Source of the DNA: Suttonella sp. R2A3
Lineage (GTDB): Bacteria; Pseudomonadota; Gammaproteobacteria; Cardiobacteriales; Cardiobacteriaceae
Assembly (NCBI RefSeq): GCF_021513215.1
Contig: NZ_CP090975.1
Coordinates: 1,451,001 to 1,515,000 of the forward strand
Length of the DNA stretch: 64,000 nucleotides
Direction of reading: 5' to 3'
Shown here piece after piece: positions 46,282 to 56,589 of the stretch (position 1 is its first letter; every line of letters starts with the position of its first letter). Made by a program: the position numbers and the translations under genes. The notes below the pieces were generated by a model. The model saw nothing but the letters and a program-made list of their open reading frames with translations, ran no database searches and was not told where the DNA came from.

Positions 46282-47609
46282 AACACATACTGCTGTTGTT
46301 AGGCTTGTCGGTTGCTTGTGCGGCATCGGCACAACCGATGCTCAGTAGCGAGCAACCTAGTGCACAGCCTAGTGCGCCACAGTCTGAAGTGAATAGAGGT
46401 AGCGCAGCGCTCAATGCCAGCGATCTGTTCGCGCAATATCAGCCGAGTATTTATCAAATCCGTGTGATTAACCAGGCAACCGGACAAAAAACCTCGATTG
46501 GCTCGGGGTTTGTGGTCGGTGATGGCAGTTTGCTCGCGACCAATTATCATGTGGTCTCTGATGCGGTGCAAAAAGAAAACCACAGCTTGCGCTACGTTGA
46601 TCATGAGGACAATGAAGGCAAACTCACGCTATTGGGCGTTGATGTGGTGCATGATTTGGCCATTGTTAAGGCGGAGGATTCGCTAGGCAAGCCGTTTGAG
46701 TTTGCGCCGATTCCCGCACAAGGTGCGGCGCTCTATGCTTTGGGAAATCCGCACGATTTGGGCTTTATCATCATCGATGGCATCAACAATGGCTTATTGA
46801 AAAAAAGCGCACAGGCGCGAATTTTATTTTCTGGCTCACTTAACGGTGGGATGAGTGGCGGGCCGACGCTGAACGCTCGCGGCGATGTGGTTGGTGTGAA
46901 TGTGGCGTTTTTAAGTCAGGGTAATGATATTAGTTTTGTCATCCCGGCTGAGCATGTAGAAGCGCTGATGGCGCAAGTAGATACCGGTAAGCAAGATGTC
47001 AATGCTGCAATTGCCGCACAGCTTGCCGCCGATAACCAGCGTTATTTTGTCCCGCATCTCGATGAGCAATGGGAGAATACGGTGATTGGTGCGTTTCGCG
47101 TACCGCTGTCGATGAGCGATGATGTGCGCTGCTGGGACAGCTCACCAACCCCGGATGTGGATGATTTATTGGGTATGGAATCGGTGACCTGTTATAACGA
47201 CCGATCAACCTTTATCAGCAACGATGTCACCTTGGGTCAGTTTGGCTACGCCTACACCCATTTTTATGCACGTGAGCCGCTTTGGCCACTGCGATTTTAC
47301 CGACTCTACAGTCGGTACTACAGCTTAAATACCCAACGACGCCCACAACGTGATTTTGATGATATTAGCTGTGAAGCAGATTTTGTGCGCATTGCTGATA
47401 GCTTGTTTAAAACCACGCTGTGTCGTCAACCGAGTAAACAATTTATCCATGAGGGTGAAGCGGTTGAAGATATGCGTTTAATCGCGGCTAAAATTGGCGA
47501 TTCACAGCAAGGTTTTAGTATTGAGATTGCCTTAAACGGGGTGCAAAGTTCGTTGGGTAAACAAGTGATGACTCATATGTTGCAACAAATTCAAAGAGAG
47601 CAGGATTGA
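46278..47609 (+). CDS. Secreted trypsin-like serine protease (S1C-type, no PDZ domain)
   Basis: 443 aa. Signal peptide [18 protein letters not shown]. The catalytic triad H91 ([10 protein letters not shown]), D126 (VHDLAIVK) and S193 ([10 protein letters not shown]) is complete. The first half resembles DegP/HtrA proteases, but the C-terminal half (about 235-443) is not PDZ; it contains several tryptophans and five or six cysteines (C280-C390 region) and I do not recognise it. Starts inside the tyrS stop codon (ATGA), so it is co-translated with tyrS, and is coupled by TGATG to a membrane protein gene. It probably works in the periplasm. Confidence 0.82.
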   Translation: MKHILLLLGLSVACAASAQPMLSSEQPSAQPSAPQSEVNRGSAALNASDLFAQYQPSIYQIRVINQATGQKTSIGSGFVVGDGSLLATNYHVVSDAVQKENHSLRYVDHEDNEGKLTLLGVDVVHDLAIVKAEDSLGKPFEFAPIPAQGAALYALGNPHDLGFIIIDGINNGLLKKSAQARILFSGSLNGGMSGGPTLNARGDVVGVNVAFLSQGNDISFVIPAEHVEALMAQVDTGKQDVNAAIAAQLAADNQRYFVPHLDEQWENTVIGAFRVPLSMSDDVRCWDSSPTPDVDDLLGMESVTCYNDRSTFISNDVTLGQFGYAYTHFYAREPLWPLRFYRLYSRYYSLNTQRRPQRDFDDISCEADFVRIADSLFKTTLCRQPSKQFIHEGEAVEDMRLIAAKIGDSQQGFSIEIALNGVQSSLGKQVMTHMLQQIQREQD

Positions 47610-48247
47610 TGAGCAACGTGCATAACAAAAATACGCTCACCAACAGCTATCCAAAGCTTTGGGGGTTGATTATCCATCCTGTAGCGGCTTGTTTCTGGTT
47701 TGCCTTAGCGCTGGCCATTCCGTTATTGCTCGGCTATTTAGGTAGTGAAAAACGCTATATCTTTGATTGGTACCTACTGTTTTATGCGCTGAGTGTATTG
47801 CTTGGCAGCGCTTGGGTGATGAATGCTGTGCTGATGTCGCTCGTGCGGCGCAGCTGTCTGTTTGCGATGCTGGGTATGGTTTCCTTGGCTTCGGTGTTAT
47901 CGGATTTTACCGAGCAGGCCGCTTATTGGGGTGATTATCTCTATAATACGAGCTTTCTCCAGCCGTTGAGTTATGCGCTGGTGTTGATGTTCTTTGTAGG
48001 GTTGTTATACCGATATCTGACGCGACTCTCTGATCAACACGATTTGTGCGTTGGACGATATACCTTGCTAATTTCTTTGCCCTTTATTTTGTTGTTAAGC
48101 TATCACTTTTTAAGTAGCAATGGCTTTTACTCACAACCCGCAGGCCGCTATCCAGTCTTTCATCAGGGACTACTACCCATAGAGCCTGCTGGTAAACAGA
48201 TAAAAGAAATTGAGGACTTTTTATCAATTGGCAATGCCAATCATTAA
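47609..48247 (+). CDS. Integral membrane protein of unknown function
   Basis: 212 aa from ATG 47609, which overlaps the protease stop by one base (TGATG). Five membrane segments: about residues 18-45, 54-78, 82-100, 112-134 and 148-168, then a soluble C-terminal tail of 45 residues with the sequence LPIEPAGKQIKEIEDFL. I do not recognise the family. The tight coupling to the protease suggests that it is a partner, substrate or regulator of it. Confidence 0.7.
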   Translation: MSNVHNKNTLTNSYPKLWGLIIHPVAACFWFALALAIPLLLGYLGSEKRYIFDWYLLFYALSVLLGSAWVMNAVLMSLVRRSCLFAMLGMVSLASVLSDFTEQAAYWGDYLYNTSFLQPLSYALVLMFFVGLLYRYLTRLSDQHDLCVGRYTLLISLPFILLLSYHFLSSNGFYSQPAGRYPVFHQGLLPIEPAGKQIKEIEDFLSIGNANH

Positions 48248-48304
48248 CAAGGTTTTTGTTTTTTAAAATTTATAATTGTTCATCTTGTTTCATGGTTTTA
48301 GTGT

Positions 48305-48310
48305 TATAAT
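48305..48310 (+). promoter_or_regulatory. -10 box of dps
   Basis: Exact TATAAT 43 bases before the dps ATG. The -35 hexamer is poor, as expected for a regulated stress promoter (sigma-S or OxyR), but no operator can be pointed to. Confidence 0.55.
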
Positions 48311-48352
48311 AAACCTAATTTAAAAATCCATACTTAATCTAAGGAGAGTAAG

Positions 48353-48823
48353 ATGAAAATTGATATTGGTATGACTGATCAACAACGTAAATCTATTGCT
48401 GATGGCTTAGCGAAAGTGCTGGCTGACAGTTATTCTCTATATATTAAAACGCATAACTATCATTGGAACGTCACCGGCCCAATGTTTAATGCGTTACATG
48501 TGATGTTCGAAGAGCAATATACCGAATTAGCGACAGCTGTGGACGAAATCGCTGAGCGTATTCGTGCCTTAGGTCACATCGCCCCAGGTTCGTATAAAGA
48601 ATTTAGCGCGTTGACCAGCATCGAAGATGGCAATGGCAAAAACGACGCGAAAACGATGATTCGCGAATTGGTTGAAGGGCAAGAAACCGTTGCCCGTACC
48701 TGTCGTGAGTTATTTGATGCTGTCGAAAAGGCCAGTGATCAACCGACCGCTGATTTGCTCACTGTGCGTATGCAAACGCATGAAAAAACCGCATGGATGT
48801 TGCGCTCATTATTAGAGGAATAA
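48353..48823 (+). CDS. dps: Dps-family DNA protection/ferritin-like protein
   Basis: 156 aa. Forms 12-meric shells that oxidise and store iron and protect DNA. The inter-subunit ferroxidase ligands are all in place with E. coli spacing: H37, H49, E53, D64 and E68. The lysine-rich N-terminal DNA-binding tail of E. coli Dps is missing (starts MKIDIGMTDQQRKSIADGLA), so DNA binding is uncertain. AAGGAGAG precedes the ATG. Monocistronic, with terminator. Confidence 0.95.
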   Translation: MKIDIGMTDQQRKSIADGLAKVLADSYSLYIKTHNYHWNVTGPMFNALHVMFEEQYTELATAVDEIAERIRALGHIAPGSYKEFSALTSIEDGNGKNDAKTMIRELVEGQETVARTCRELFDAVEKASDQPTADLLTVRMQTHEKTAWMLRSLLEE

Positions 48824-48892
48824 GTCCTCAGCATTAGCCTCTCGAGCATTCTCGAGGCAGCTTATAAAAGCAAGGCAAATCATCATGAGACG

Positions 48893-48917
48893 CCCCACCA
48901 TTAGGTGGGGTTTTTTT
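48893..48917 (+). terminator. Intrinsic terminator of dps
   Basis: CCCCACC (48893-48899) pairs with GGTGGGG (48904-48910), a four-base loop and TTTTTTT. A second weaker hairpin based on CTCGAG repeats (48840-48860 region) lies just upstream. The polA gene converges on this point. Confidence 0.9.
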
Positions 48918-48925
48918 ATGTGCGT

Positions 48926-51625
48926 TTAATGTGCTTCATCCCAGTTATTGCCGATACCGGCTTCAACAATCAGCGGCACACTCAGCGATACCGCTTGCTC
49001 CATGCGTTTGATGATGTCTTCTTTGAGGCTGTCGGCGTAGGCGGGGTCTATTTCAAACACCAGTTCGTCGTGGACCTGCATGATCATGCGCAAATGAGGA
49101 TGGTTGCGGTAAGCGGCATCGATATCGAGCATCGCTTTTTTGATGATATCTGCCGCGCTGCCTTGCATCGGTGCGTTGATTGCTAGGCGTTCAGCTGCCT
49201 GACGTCGCGCCGGATTCTTGCTACGGATGTCATCGACATATAAGCGTCGGCCAAATAAGGTTTCAACATAACCTTGTTCGCGTGCGGTGTCGCGCGCATT
49301 TTCCATATAGCTGCGTACTTTTGGATAGCGTGCAAAGTAGGTATCGATATACTCACTCGCCTCGCTACGCGAAATCCCGAGTTGGCGCGCAAGGCCAAAA
49401 GCGCTCATGCCATAGATCAGGCCAAAATTGATTGCTTTAGCGTTACGGCGGTGTTCGCGGGTCACGTTATCAAGTGAGACAGAAAAAATCTCGCTCGCGG
49501 TCGCGCTATGGATGTCCTGTCCGGCGGCAAACGCGTTTAATAGGCCTTCGTCACCAGAGAGGTGTGCCATGATGCGCAGCTCAATTTGCGAGTAGTCAGC
49601 TGCTAAGATCTGCCAGCCATCAGCCGCAATAAACGCTTGACGGATGCGGCGGCCTTCTTCACTGCGAATCGGAATATTTTGTAAGTTCGGGTCGCTCGAA
49701 GATAGGCGTCCGGTGCTGGTCACCGCTTGATGATAACTGGTGTGGATACGGCCGGTCTCTGGGCTGATCAGCTCGGGGAGTTTGTCAGTATAGGTTGATT
49801 TTAGCTTGGCCAGACCACGGTGCTCGAGAATCAGCGCCGGCAATTCGTGTTCATCGGCTAATTCCTGCAATACATCTTCATTGGTTGAAGGTTGTCCTTT
49901 TGGGGTTTTACGAATGACCGGCAATTCCAGTTCATCAAACAAGATTTCCTGTAACTGCTTGGGTGAGCCAAGGTTAAATTCACGCCCAGCCAGTTCATAA
50001 GCCTGGGTTTTTAGCGCTGCCAGTGTGTCGCTGATTTCAGCGCTTTGTTTGGCCAGTTTCGTTTTATCGATACGCACGCCAAGATGCTCCATATGCCAGA
50101 GAATTTCAGCTAAAGGGCGCTCGGTGGTTTGATAGAGCTGTTTTAAGCGAGGAGCCTGTTCAAGCGCTTCAGCAAAAAAGTCGTATAAACGGATCGTGAT
50201 GTCGGCGTCTTCGCTGGCATAGTCGGCAGCAGTCGCTAAAGGGATTTGATCGAAGGTAAGTTGTTTCGCGCCTTTGCCGGCGATGTCTTCAAAAGAGGTG
50301 GTCTTATAATTGAGGTAATAATCGGCGAGCGCGTCCATATTATGGCGCGTGGCGGTGGCGTTTAAACAATAGCTCATCAGCATGGTGTCATCGGCTTGCC
50401 CACGCAGGGTAATGCCGTAGCGAGCAAAGATATGGCGGTCGTATTTTAGATGTTGGCCGATTTTGCCGATGTCAGCGTTTTCTAGGATGGGTTTGATCGC
50501 CTCTAGTGTTTCTTGAAAGGGCAGGTTTTGCTCAAGCTGATGCGCGAGCGGTAAGTAATATGCTTCCCCTGCTTCAAGCGATAGTGAAATCCCCACCAGC
50601 TTAGCTTCGGTGTAATTGAGTGAAGTGGTTTCTGTATCGATGGCAAAACGTTCACTGTTTTTAAGGCGTGCTAATAATGCGTCGCGCTCCTCTGGTGTTT
50701 GTACGCAATGATAATTCTGGGCGACAGGTTGTGAGGGTGCTGCGGTGTTTTGTGCGCTGCCGAGGTGTTGCTGCTTGACACTCGACAGGCCATAAGTGTC
50801 GCACAGTTGGGTGATTTTATGCGGATTTTTCGCGCTGATGGCAAGGTCGGCTATCTCAGTATCAAGCTCGAGATCACATTTAATGGTTGCTAACTCGCGC
50901 GAAAGTTTGAGCTGTTCAATACCAGCGCGTAAGTTGTCGCCAATTTTGCCACCAACCTTGCTCGCATTATCAATCAGGTTATCGATGTTGTCGTATTGTG
51001 CCAGCCATTTAGCAGCAGTTTTTGGGCCGACTTTATCCACGCCGGGGATGTTGTCCGAGCTGTCACCAACCAGCGCTAAATAATCAATCACCTGATCGGC
51101 GCGCAGGGCATCGACCTTAAAGCGCGCAGCGACATTGTCAGCGGTGGTGGCTGCGTTTTTCATCGTATCGAGCAAGGTGATGTCGCTGTGGGTGAGCAGC
51201 TGGGTCATGTCTTTATCGCCGCTAGAGATCACCACTTGGTAGTTCTCGGCCAACGCGCGTGCGGCAAGTGTCCCAATCACATCATCGGCCTCGACGCCAT
51301 TTTCGATAATCAGTGCCCAGCCAAGCGCGCGAATGAGCTCGTGCAGCGGGGCGATTTGCTGGCGTAAGTCGTCTGGCATCGGCGGGCGGTTCGCCTTGTA
51401 TTGATCATAGAGCTCGTGGCGAAAGGTCGGGCCCTTGGCGTCAAAAATAACCCCAAAATACGCCGGTTGATAGTCATCATAAAGCTTGTTGAGCATTTTT
51501 ATCACGCCATGCAGTGCACCAGTGGGGTGACCATCACGATTGGTTAATGGCGGCAGGCCATGAAACGCACGAAATAGGTAGGAAGAGCCGTCAACCAAAA
51601 CGACTAGGCGGTTAGTGTCGATCAC
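48926..51625 (-). CDS. polA: DNA polymerase I
   Basis: 899 aa, GTG start at 51625 with AAAGGA upstream. Three domains: 5'-3' exonuclease (1-290, LVDGSSYLFRAFHGLPPLTN, VISSGDKDMTQLL), 3'-5' exonuclease (about 315-510) with all metal ligands kept (AIDTETTSLNY, GQHLKYDRH, YASEDADIT) and polymerase (520-899, LAADYSQIELRIMAHLSGD, KAINFGLIYGMSAFGLA, MQVHDELVFEID). It should therefore proofread. Functions in Okazaki fragment processing and repair. Alone on the minus strand, convergent with dps. Confidence 0.97.
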   Translation of the reverse strand: MIDTNRLVVLVDGSSYLFRAFHGLPPLTNRDGHPTGALHGVIKMLNKLYDDYQPAYFGVIFDAKGPTFRHELYDQYKANRPPMPDDLRQQIAPLHELIRALGWALIIENGVEADDVIGTLAARALAENYQVVISSGDKDMTQLLTHSDITLLDTMKNAATTADNVAARFKVDALRADQVIDYLALVGDSSDNIPGVDKVGPKTAAKWLAQYDNIDNLIDNASKVGGKIGDNLRAGIEQLKLSRELATIKCDLELDTEIADLAISAKNPHKITQLCDTYGLSSVKQQHLGSAQNTAAPSQPVAQNYHCVQTPEERDALLARLKNSERFAIDTETTSLNYTEAKLVGISLSLEAGEAYYLPLAHQLEQNLPFQETLEAIKPILENADIGKIGQHLKYDRHIFARYGITLRGQADDTMLMSYCLNATATRHNMDALADYYLNYKTTSFEDIAGKGAKQLTFDQIPLATAADYASEDADITIRLYDFFAEALEQAPRLKQLYQTTERPLAEILWHMEHLGVRIDKTKLAKQSAEISDTLAALKTQAYELAGREFNLGSPKQLQEILFDELELPVIRKTPKGQPSTNEDVLQELADEHELPALILEHRGLAKLKSTYTDKLPELISPETGRIHTSYHQAVTSTGRLSSSDPNLQNIPIRSEEGRRIRQAFIAADGWQILAADYSQIELRIMAHLSGDEGLLNAFAAGQDIHSATASEIFSVSLDNVTREHRRNAKAINFGLIYGMSAFGLARQLGISRSEASEYIDTYFARYPKVRSYMENARDTAREQGYVETLFGRRLYVDDIRSKNPARRQAAERLAINAPMQGSAADIIKKAMLDIDAAYRNHPHLRMIMQVHDELVFEIDPAYADSLKEDIIKRMEQAVSLSVPLIVEAGIGNNWDEAH

Positions 51626-51746
51626 GAAAATCCTTTAAATAGTTGCTTCAGCAGGCTATTAACGGCAAAATGAACCGTTTTGCGCCCGATGGATTGTATT
51701 GTTAGAAATCGAGGGGCGCTTGTCAATGATTCATATAGAGGAAACC

Positions 51747-52472
51747 ATGAAGGATAAGCGGCAGCCGCCGAAGGAATTGCGTCTGCGTAATTCAGACGCG
51801 CTCAACAAGGAATCGTGGAAAGTTTTTCAAATTATGTCGGAGTTCGTTGAGGGCTTCGAACGGCTGTCGATGATTGAGCCATCGGTGAGTATTTTTGGTT
51901 CAGCGCGGATTGGCGAAGATCATCCGTATTATGCGCTCACCCAAACCGTTGCCAAACGGCTTTCTGATAATGGGTTTTCGGTGGTCTCTGGCGGGGGTCC
52001 AGGTTTGATGGAAGCCGCTAACAAAGGTGCGTATGAAGGAAAAAATGGTCTATCGGTTGGCTTGAATATCCAATTGCCCCACGAGCAACAAGGTAACCCT
52101 TATCAAGATATCGCCTTGGTGTTCCGCCATTTTTTTGCGCGTAAAGTGATGTTTGTTAAATACGCCAGCGCGTATGTGGTGATGCCAGGCGGCTTTGGTA
52201 CCCTTGATGAATTCGCAGAGATTCTCACCCTGATGCAAACCGGGAAATCGCGCACGATCCCTGTGGTTTTGGTGGGGACGTCTTTTTGGTCGCCCCTGCT
52301 CGATTGGTTTAAACATACGCTGCTTCAAGAAGGCACGATCGCCAGCGAAGACCTTGATCGAATGACCTTAGTTGATGATGCAGATGCTGTGGTGACGGCA
52401 ATCGAAGACTTTTATAAAGACCGCCCGTATACGCCAAATGTTGAAGAACAAATTACATTGCGGGAACTGTGA
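51747..52472 (+). CDS. LOG family protein (TIGR00730-like nucleotide phosphoribohydrolase)
   Basis: 241 aa from ATG 51747 with GAGG upstream; an ATG 48 bases earlier is open but lacks a ribosome site. Rossmann fold with the family motif VMPGGFGTLDEFAEIL (PGGxGTxxE) and SVVSGGGPGLMEAANKG. Such enzymes remove ribose-phosphate from AMP-like nucleotides. The N-terminal extension (RLRNSDALNKESWKVFQIMS) matches the bacterial group with about 240 residues. The stop overlaps dctQ by one base, so it is translationally coupled to the TRAP transporter; the link is not explained. Confidence 0.9.
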   Translation: MKDKRQPPKELRLRNSDALNKESWKVFQIMSEFVEGFERLSMIEPSVSIFGSARIGEDHPYYALTQTVAKRLSDNGFSVVSGGGPGLMEAANKGAYEGKNGLSVGLNIQLPHEQQGNPYQDIALVFRHFFARKVMFVKYASAYVVMPGGFGTLDEFAEILTLMQTGKSRTIPVVLVGTSFWSPLLDWFKHTLLQEGTIASEDLDRMTLVDDADAVVTAIEDFYKDRPYTPNVEEQITLREL

Positions 52473-52993
52473 TGCAAATAATCGTACGCACTATTGACGC
52501 AGTAATTGGCGCTTTAGGTAAGGCAGTGGCGTGGCTGACGCTGGCGATGGTGCTGGTAACCACGGTGATTGTGACCATGCAGTTTTTCTTTAATAAAAAC
52601 TCGATCGCCTTACAAGAGTCTGTGATGTATATGCATGCCACGGTGTTTATGATCGGTGTGGCCTATGCTTTGCAACGCGATGATCATGTGCGTGTCGATG
52701 TGTTGTATCGTAATTTCTCACCGCGAAAAAAAGCGCTGGTCAATACCTTTGGCACACTGTGTTTTCTCTTGCCGTTTGCCGTACTCATTTTATGGTTTTC
52801 CTGGGGCGATGCCGAGCGCGCGTGGGCGGTGATGGAAAAATCCACCCAGCCAGGCGGTTTGCCGTTTGTCTACCTATTGAAATCTCTGATGCCGCTGTTC
52901 GCCATCTTGCTGATTGTGCAAGGTTTTGCCGAGTTGTTGCGTAACCTGCTGATTTTTAGCGGTAAGGTTGTATTGGCTGAGGAGGCAGAATAA
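52472..52993 (+). CDS. dctQ: TRAP transporter small membrane subunit DctQ
   Basis: 173 aa from ATG 52472 (TGATG with the LOG gene). Four membrane helices (about 14-40, 48-66, 86-110, 128-152) with EKSTQPGGLPFVYLLKSLMP, typical of DctQ subunits. Together with DctM it forms the sodium-driven permease of a tripartite ATP-independent periplasmic transporter. dctM begins on the last base of its stop codon. Confidence 0.92.
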   Translation: MQIIVRTIDAVIGALGKAVAWLTLAMVLVTTVIVTMQFFFNKNSIALQESVMYMHATVFMIGVAYALQRDDHVRVDVLYRNFSPRKKALVNTFGTLCFLLPFAVLILWFSWGDAERAWAVMEKSTQPGGLPFVYLLKSLMPLFAILLIVQGFAELLRNLLIFSGKVVLAEEAE

Positions 52994-54390
52994 TGGAGTG
53001 GATGCCGCTAATTATGTTTGTTGCGCTGTGTGTCGTGTTGATGCTCGGCTATCCTGTGGCCTTGTCGCTGGCCGGCGTGGCATTAGCCTTTGCGGGTGGT
53101 GGGATGTTTTTTGAGGTGTTTGACCCGGCATTTTTGCACGCATCGGGGAAACGCTTGTACGGCATCATGACCAACACCACACTGATTGCTGTACCGACCT
53201 TTATTTTTATGGGGCTGACCCTGCAAAAAGCAAAAATCGCTGAAGATTTATTGGAAACGATGTCGCTGCTGTTTGGTGGTGTACGTGGTGGACTGGCGTT
53301 TTCTGTGGCCGTAGTGGGTATGCTGCTGGCGGCCTCTACGGGAATCGTTGGCGCAACCGTAGTCACGATGGGTTTGCTTTCACTACCCGTGATGCTCAAG
53401 CGCGGTTATGATCCGGCGCTCGCGACAGGCATTATTTGTGCCTCCGGCACGTTGGGGCAGATTATTCCACCATCGATTGTGCTAATTTTACTCGGCGATG
53501 TGGTCGGTAATGCTTATAGCGAAGCGCAGCTTGCGATGGGGAATTGGTCACCAGAAACCGTCTCAATCAGCGATTTGTTCGCTGCTGCGGTAGTGCCCGG
53601 GGTGCTGTTGGTGGGGCTGTATATTGTCTACTTATTAATTCGTGCTTGGTTGACGCCTGACGCGATGCCGCTGCGCACCAAGAGTGAGCGTATTGAGGCG
53701 CGTGGTGAGCGCTTTTATCTGCGTTTGTTGTTTGTGTTGTTACCACCGCTGTTATTGATCGGCGCGGTGCTCGGTTCAATTTTTCTCGGGGTAGCGACGC
53801 CCACTGATGCCGCGAGCGTTGGCGCGTTTGGCGCAGCGATAATTGCTCTGGTGCGCTATGGGATTGATAAATATCACGGTAAGGAAACCAGCCTGCGTTG
53901 GTTGATTGATGTGCCGCGCGAAACGCTCTCGATTACCGCGATGGTATTTTTTATTCTCATCGGTGCATCGTTGTTTTCACTCGTTTTTCGTGGTTATGGT
54001 GGCGATCATCTGATCGAGCAATTATTAACGGATATTCCTGGCGGGGTGTTCGGTGCGATGTTGTTGATTATGGTGGTGATGTTCCTGCTCGGTTTTGTGC
54101 TCGATTTTATCGAGATTATTTTTGTGATTGTGCCGATTGTCGCGCCTGTGCTGTTTAAGATGGGGGTTGATCCAACCTGGTTTGCGATTATGATCGCGCT
54201 TAATTTACAAACCAGCTTCTTAACCCCACCGTTTGGTTTTGCGCTGTTCTTCTTGCGTGGTGTCGCGCCAGAGAGCGTTCCAACTGCCGCGATTTACAAA
54301 GGGGTATTGCCCTTTATTGTGATCCAGATTTTGCTGATTGTGTTGATTGCTTTGGTGCCAGATATCGTGCATTGGATTTCGCTTGGCTAA
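52993..54390 (+). CDS. dctM: TRAP transporter large membrane subunit DctM
   Basis: 465 aa with about 12 membrane helices. The sequence ASTGIVGATVVTMGLLSLPV, ASGTLGQIIPPSIVLILLGD and SFLTPPFGFALFFLRG are family signatures; the large central loop (around PETVSISDLFAAAVVPG) is typical of the mannitol/chloroaromatic or C4-acid-like large subfamily. The substrate is unknown. The binding protein DctP is not adjacent on either side; it may be elsewhere in the genome. Confidence 0.94.
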   Translation: MEWMPLIMFVALCVVLMLGYPVALSLAGVALAFAGGGMFFEVFDPAFLHASGKRLYGIMTNTTLIAVPTFIFMGLTLQKAKIAEDLLETMSLLFGGVRGGLAFSVAVVGMLLAASTGIVGATVVTMGLLSLPVMLKRGYDPALATGIICASGTLGQIIPPSIVLILLGDVVGNAYSEAQLAMGNWSPETVSISDLFAAAVVPGVLLVGLYIVYLLIRAWLTPDAMPLRTKSERIEARGERFYLRLLFVLLPPLLLIGAVLGSIFLGVATPTDAASVGAFGAAIIALVRYGIDKYHGKETSLRWLIDVPRETLSITAMVFFILIGASLFSLVFRGYGGDHLIEQLLTDIPGGVFGAMLLIMVVMFLLGFVLDFIEIIFVIVPIVAPVLFKMGVDPTWFAIMIALNLQTSFLTPPFGFALFFLRGVAPESVPTAAIYKGVLPFIVIQILLIVLIALVPDIVHWISLG

Positions 54391-54438
54391 AACCTGTTTT
54401 TAATTAGCAACGATGACGTTGAGGCAACATAAGCTCGC

Positions 54439-54467
54439 TTGAGTGAGACTATTTAGCAGTTTATAAT
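54439..54467 (+). promoter_or_regulatory. Sigma-70 promoter of glmM
   Basis: TTGAGT at 54439-54444, 17-base spacer, TATAAT at 54462-54467; the leader to the ATG at 54516 is about 42 bases. The rest of the gap 54391-54438 is empty. Confidence 0.75.
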
Positions 54468-54515
54468 TTATCAGGTTAGCAATATTTGCAACCCAATTAC
54501 GGATAAAGAGGCATC

Positions 54516-55868
54516 ATGGATAAACGACAATATTTTGGTACTGATGGCGTGCGCTCAAGAGTTGGGCAGGGGTTAATGACTCCAGATAAAGTCATGCATT
54601 TGGCGTGGGCTGTGGGGAAAGTGCTTGTCGATCAAGGCTGCGCTGGTGAAAAAGTGATTATCGGCAAAGACACCCGTATTTCGAGCTATATGTTTGAGTA
54701 TGCGATTGTTTCTGGTTTGTCGGCAGCCGGTATAGACGCGCATTTGCTTGGCGTGATGCCAACCCCTGGGATTGCTTATTTCACACGCACCTTCCATGCC
54801 GCAGCCGGTATTGTGGTTAGCGCCTCACATAATCCTTATTACGATAATGGGGTTAAAGTATTTGCCCGTGGTGGCTATAAGCTCTCTGATGAGGCTGAGC
54901 GCCAAATTGAATATTATCTTGATCAACCAATGAAGATCTCGGGCTCAACCGAGCTTGGTAAAGCGTATCGTATCGATGCAGCGCGTGAACGCTATATCGA
55001 ATTTTGTAAAAACGCGATTCCTGTCGGTTTGCCGTTTGAGCGCTTAAAGGTGGTGCTCGATTGTGCCAATGGCGCGACTTATGCGATTGCCCCGGATGTG
55101 TTTCGTGAATTAGGCGCCAAAGTGGTGGTGATTAACCATAATCCGGATGGCTATAACATCAATACCGGCTGTGGTTCGACACATCCGGAATCGTTACAGC
55201 AAAAGGTACGCGAAGAGGGTGCTGATGTTGGTATTGCTTTTGATGGTGATGGCGATCGGGTGATTATGACCGACAAGCGTGGTCGCTTGTTGGATGGTGA
55301 TGTCATTTTATACATCATTGCCAAATACCGCGCCTTTAAACGTGAAGAACTACACAATGTGGTTGGCACGCAGATGACCAACCTCGGGCTGGAAAAAGCA
55401 TTCGCAAAAATGGGCGTAACCCTGCATCGCACCAAAGTCGGCGACCGCTATGTTTTAGAGCGCTTGCAAGAACTGGACGCGCGGATTGGTGGGGAAAACT
55501 CCGGACATATTATTTGCCTGGACCGCAATTCTACCGGTGACGGGATCGTTGCAGCGCTGCAGGTTCTGGCTGCGATGCTGGAAATGGAGCAGGATTTGGC
55601 CTCATTGTGTGCCGATTTGCACCTCACAGAACAAATAATGGTGAATGTTGAGGTCGCTAATCGCAACACGATTATGCAACAGCCGGCGGTGCAAGAGGCG
55701 TTAAAGAAAGCAGAAGAGCGTATTGGTGATCAGGGCCGTATCTTATTGCGCCCATCGGGCACAGAGCCTTTGGTGCGTGTGATGACCGAAGGTGATGATG
55801 AGGTGTTGATGGGCGAGATTGCTCAGTCCTTAGCGGAGGTTATTAGACAGGAGGGGAATCATGCGTAA
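54516..55868 (+). CDS. glmM: Phosphoglucosamine mutase
   Basis: 450 aa. Converts glucosamine-6-P to glucosamine-1-P for UDP-GlcNAc. The phosphoserine is S104 in [15 protein letters not shown]; the metal loop is [11 protein letters not shown] and the sugar-binding loop is [22 protein letters not shown] closes the C-terminus. Overlaps tpiA by eight bases. In many gammaproteobacteria ftsH-folP lie upstream; here TRAP genes do. Confidence 0.97.
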   Translation: MDKRQYFGTDGVRSRVGQGLMTPDKVMHLAWAVGKVLVDQGCAGEKVIIGKDTRISSYMFEYAIVSGLSAAGIDAHLLGVMPTPGIAYFTRTFHAAAGIVVSASHNPYYDNGVKVFARGGYKLSDEAERQIEYYLDQPMKISGSTELGKAYRIDAARERYIEFCKNAIPVGLPFERLKVVLDCANGATYAIAPDVFRELGAKVVVINHNPDGYNINTGCGSTHPESLQQKVREEGADVGIAFDGDGDRVIMTDKRGRLLDGDVILYIIAKYRAFKREELHNVVGTQMTNLGLEKAFAKMGVTLHRTKVGDRYVLERLQELDARIGGENSGHIICLDRNSTGDGIVAALQVLAAMLEMEQDLASLCADLHLTEQIMVNVEVANRNTIMQQPAVQEALKKAEERIGDQGRILLRPSGTEPLVRVMTEGDDEVLMGEIAQSLAEVIRQEGNHA

Positions 55869-56589
55869 ATTAATCGCTGCAGCGAATTGGAAAATGAATG
55901 GTGATGTGGCGTTGGTGGATGCGTTTGCCGCACAAAACTGGCCACAAAACGAACGCATTGAAACGGTGTTTGGCTTGCCGGCAACATTACTCAGCACAGC
56001 ACAGGCACAAGGATTGGCTCAACTGGCTGGACAAGACGTGAGCGCCCATGAATCAGGAGCGCATACTGGTGAAATTTCTGCAGCAATGCTCAAAGCAGCA
56101 GGGTGTACTTACGCAATTATTGGTCACTCTGAGCGACGCAGCGACCATGGTGAAGATGAGGCGCTCTTGATCGAGAAATGGCAGCAGCTTAAAGCCCAAG
56201 GATTGGCGGTGATTTATTGTATTGGTGAATCGCTTGCTGCACATGATGCCGGTGAAACTGCTGAAACCCTGCGCGCGCAGCTTCAGCCCATTATTGAAGC
56301 CGGGCTCATTGATGAACAGACCGTCATTGCCTATGAACCGGTGTGGGCGATTGGTACCGGTAAGGCAGCGACCCCAGAGTATGCACAAAATGCGCACGCG
56401 GAAATTCGTCAGATACTCGCAGAAAAACATGCTAGAATAGCGCCCTCTTTGCGCATACTCTATGGCGGCAGTGTCAAAGCAGACAACGCATCCGGGCTGA
56501 TTGCAGCCCAGGATATTGATGGGTTTCTGGTTGGCGGAGCCTCGTTAGATGTGCGCTCATTTTTAGGAATAATTGAGGCTATGACATGA
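55861..56589 (+). CDS. tpiA: Triosephosphate isomerase
   Basis: 242 aa. N9/K11 in AANWKMNG, H89 in AIIGHSERR, catalytic E159 in [15 protein letters not shown], and the phosphate loop [12 protein letters not shown]. Complete. Overlaps glmM by eight and secG by four bases, which is the conserved glmM-tpiA-secG order of pseudomonad-like gammaproteobacteria. Confidence 0.97.
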   Translation: MRKLIAAANWKMNGDVALVDAFAAQNWPQNERIETVFGLPATLLSTAQAQGLAQLAGQDVSAHESGAHTGEISAAMLKAAGCTYAIIGHSERRSDHGEDEALLIEKWQQLKAQGLAVIYCIGESLAAHDAGETAETLRAQLQPIIEAGLIDEQTVIAYEPVWAIGTGKAATPEYAQNAHAEIRQILAEKHARIAPSLRILYGGSVKADNASGLIAAQDIDGFLVGGASLDVRSFLGIIEAMT

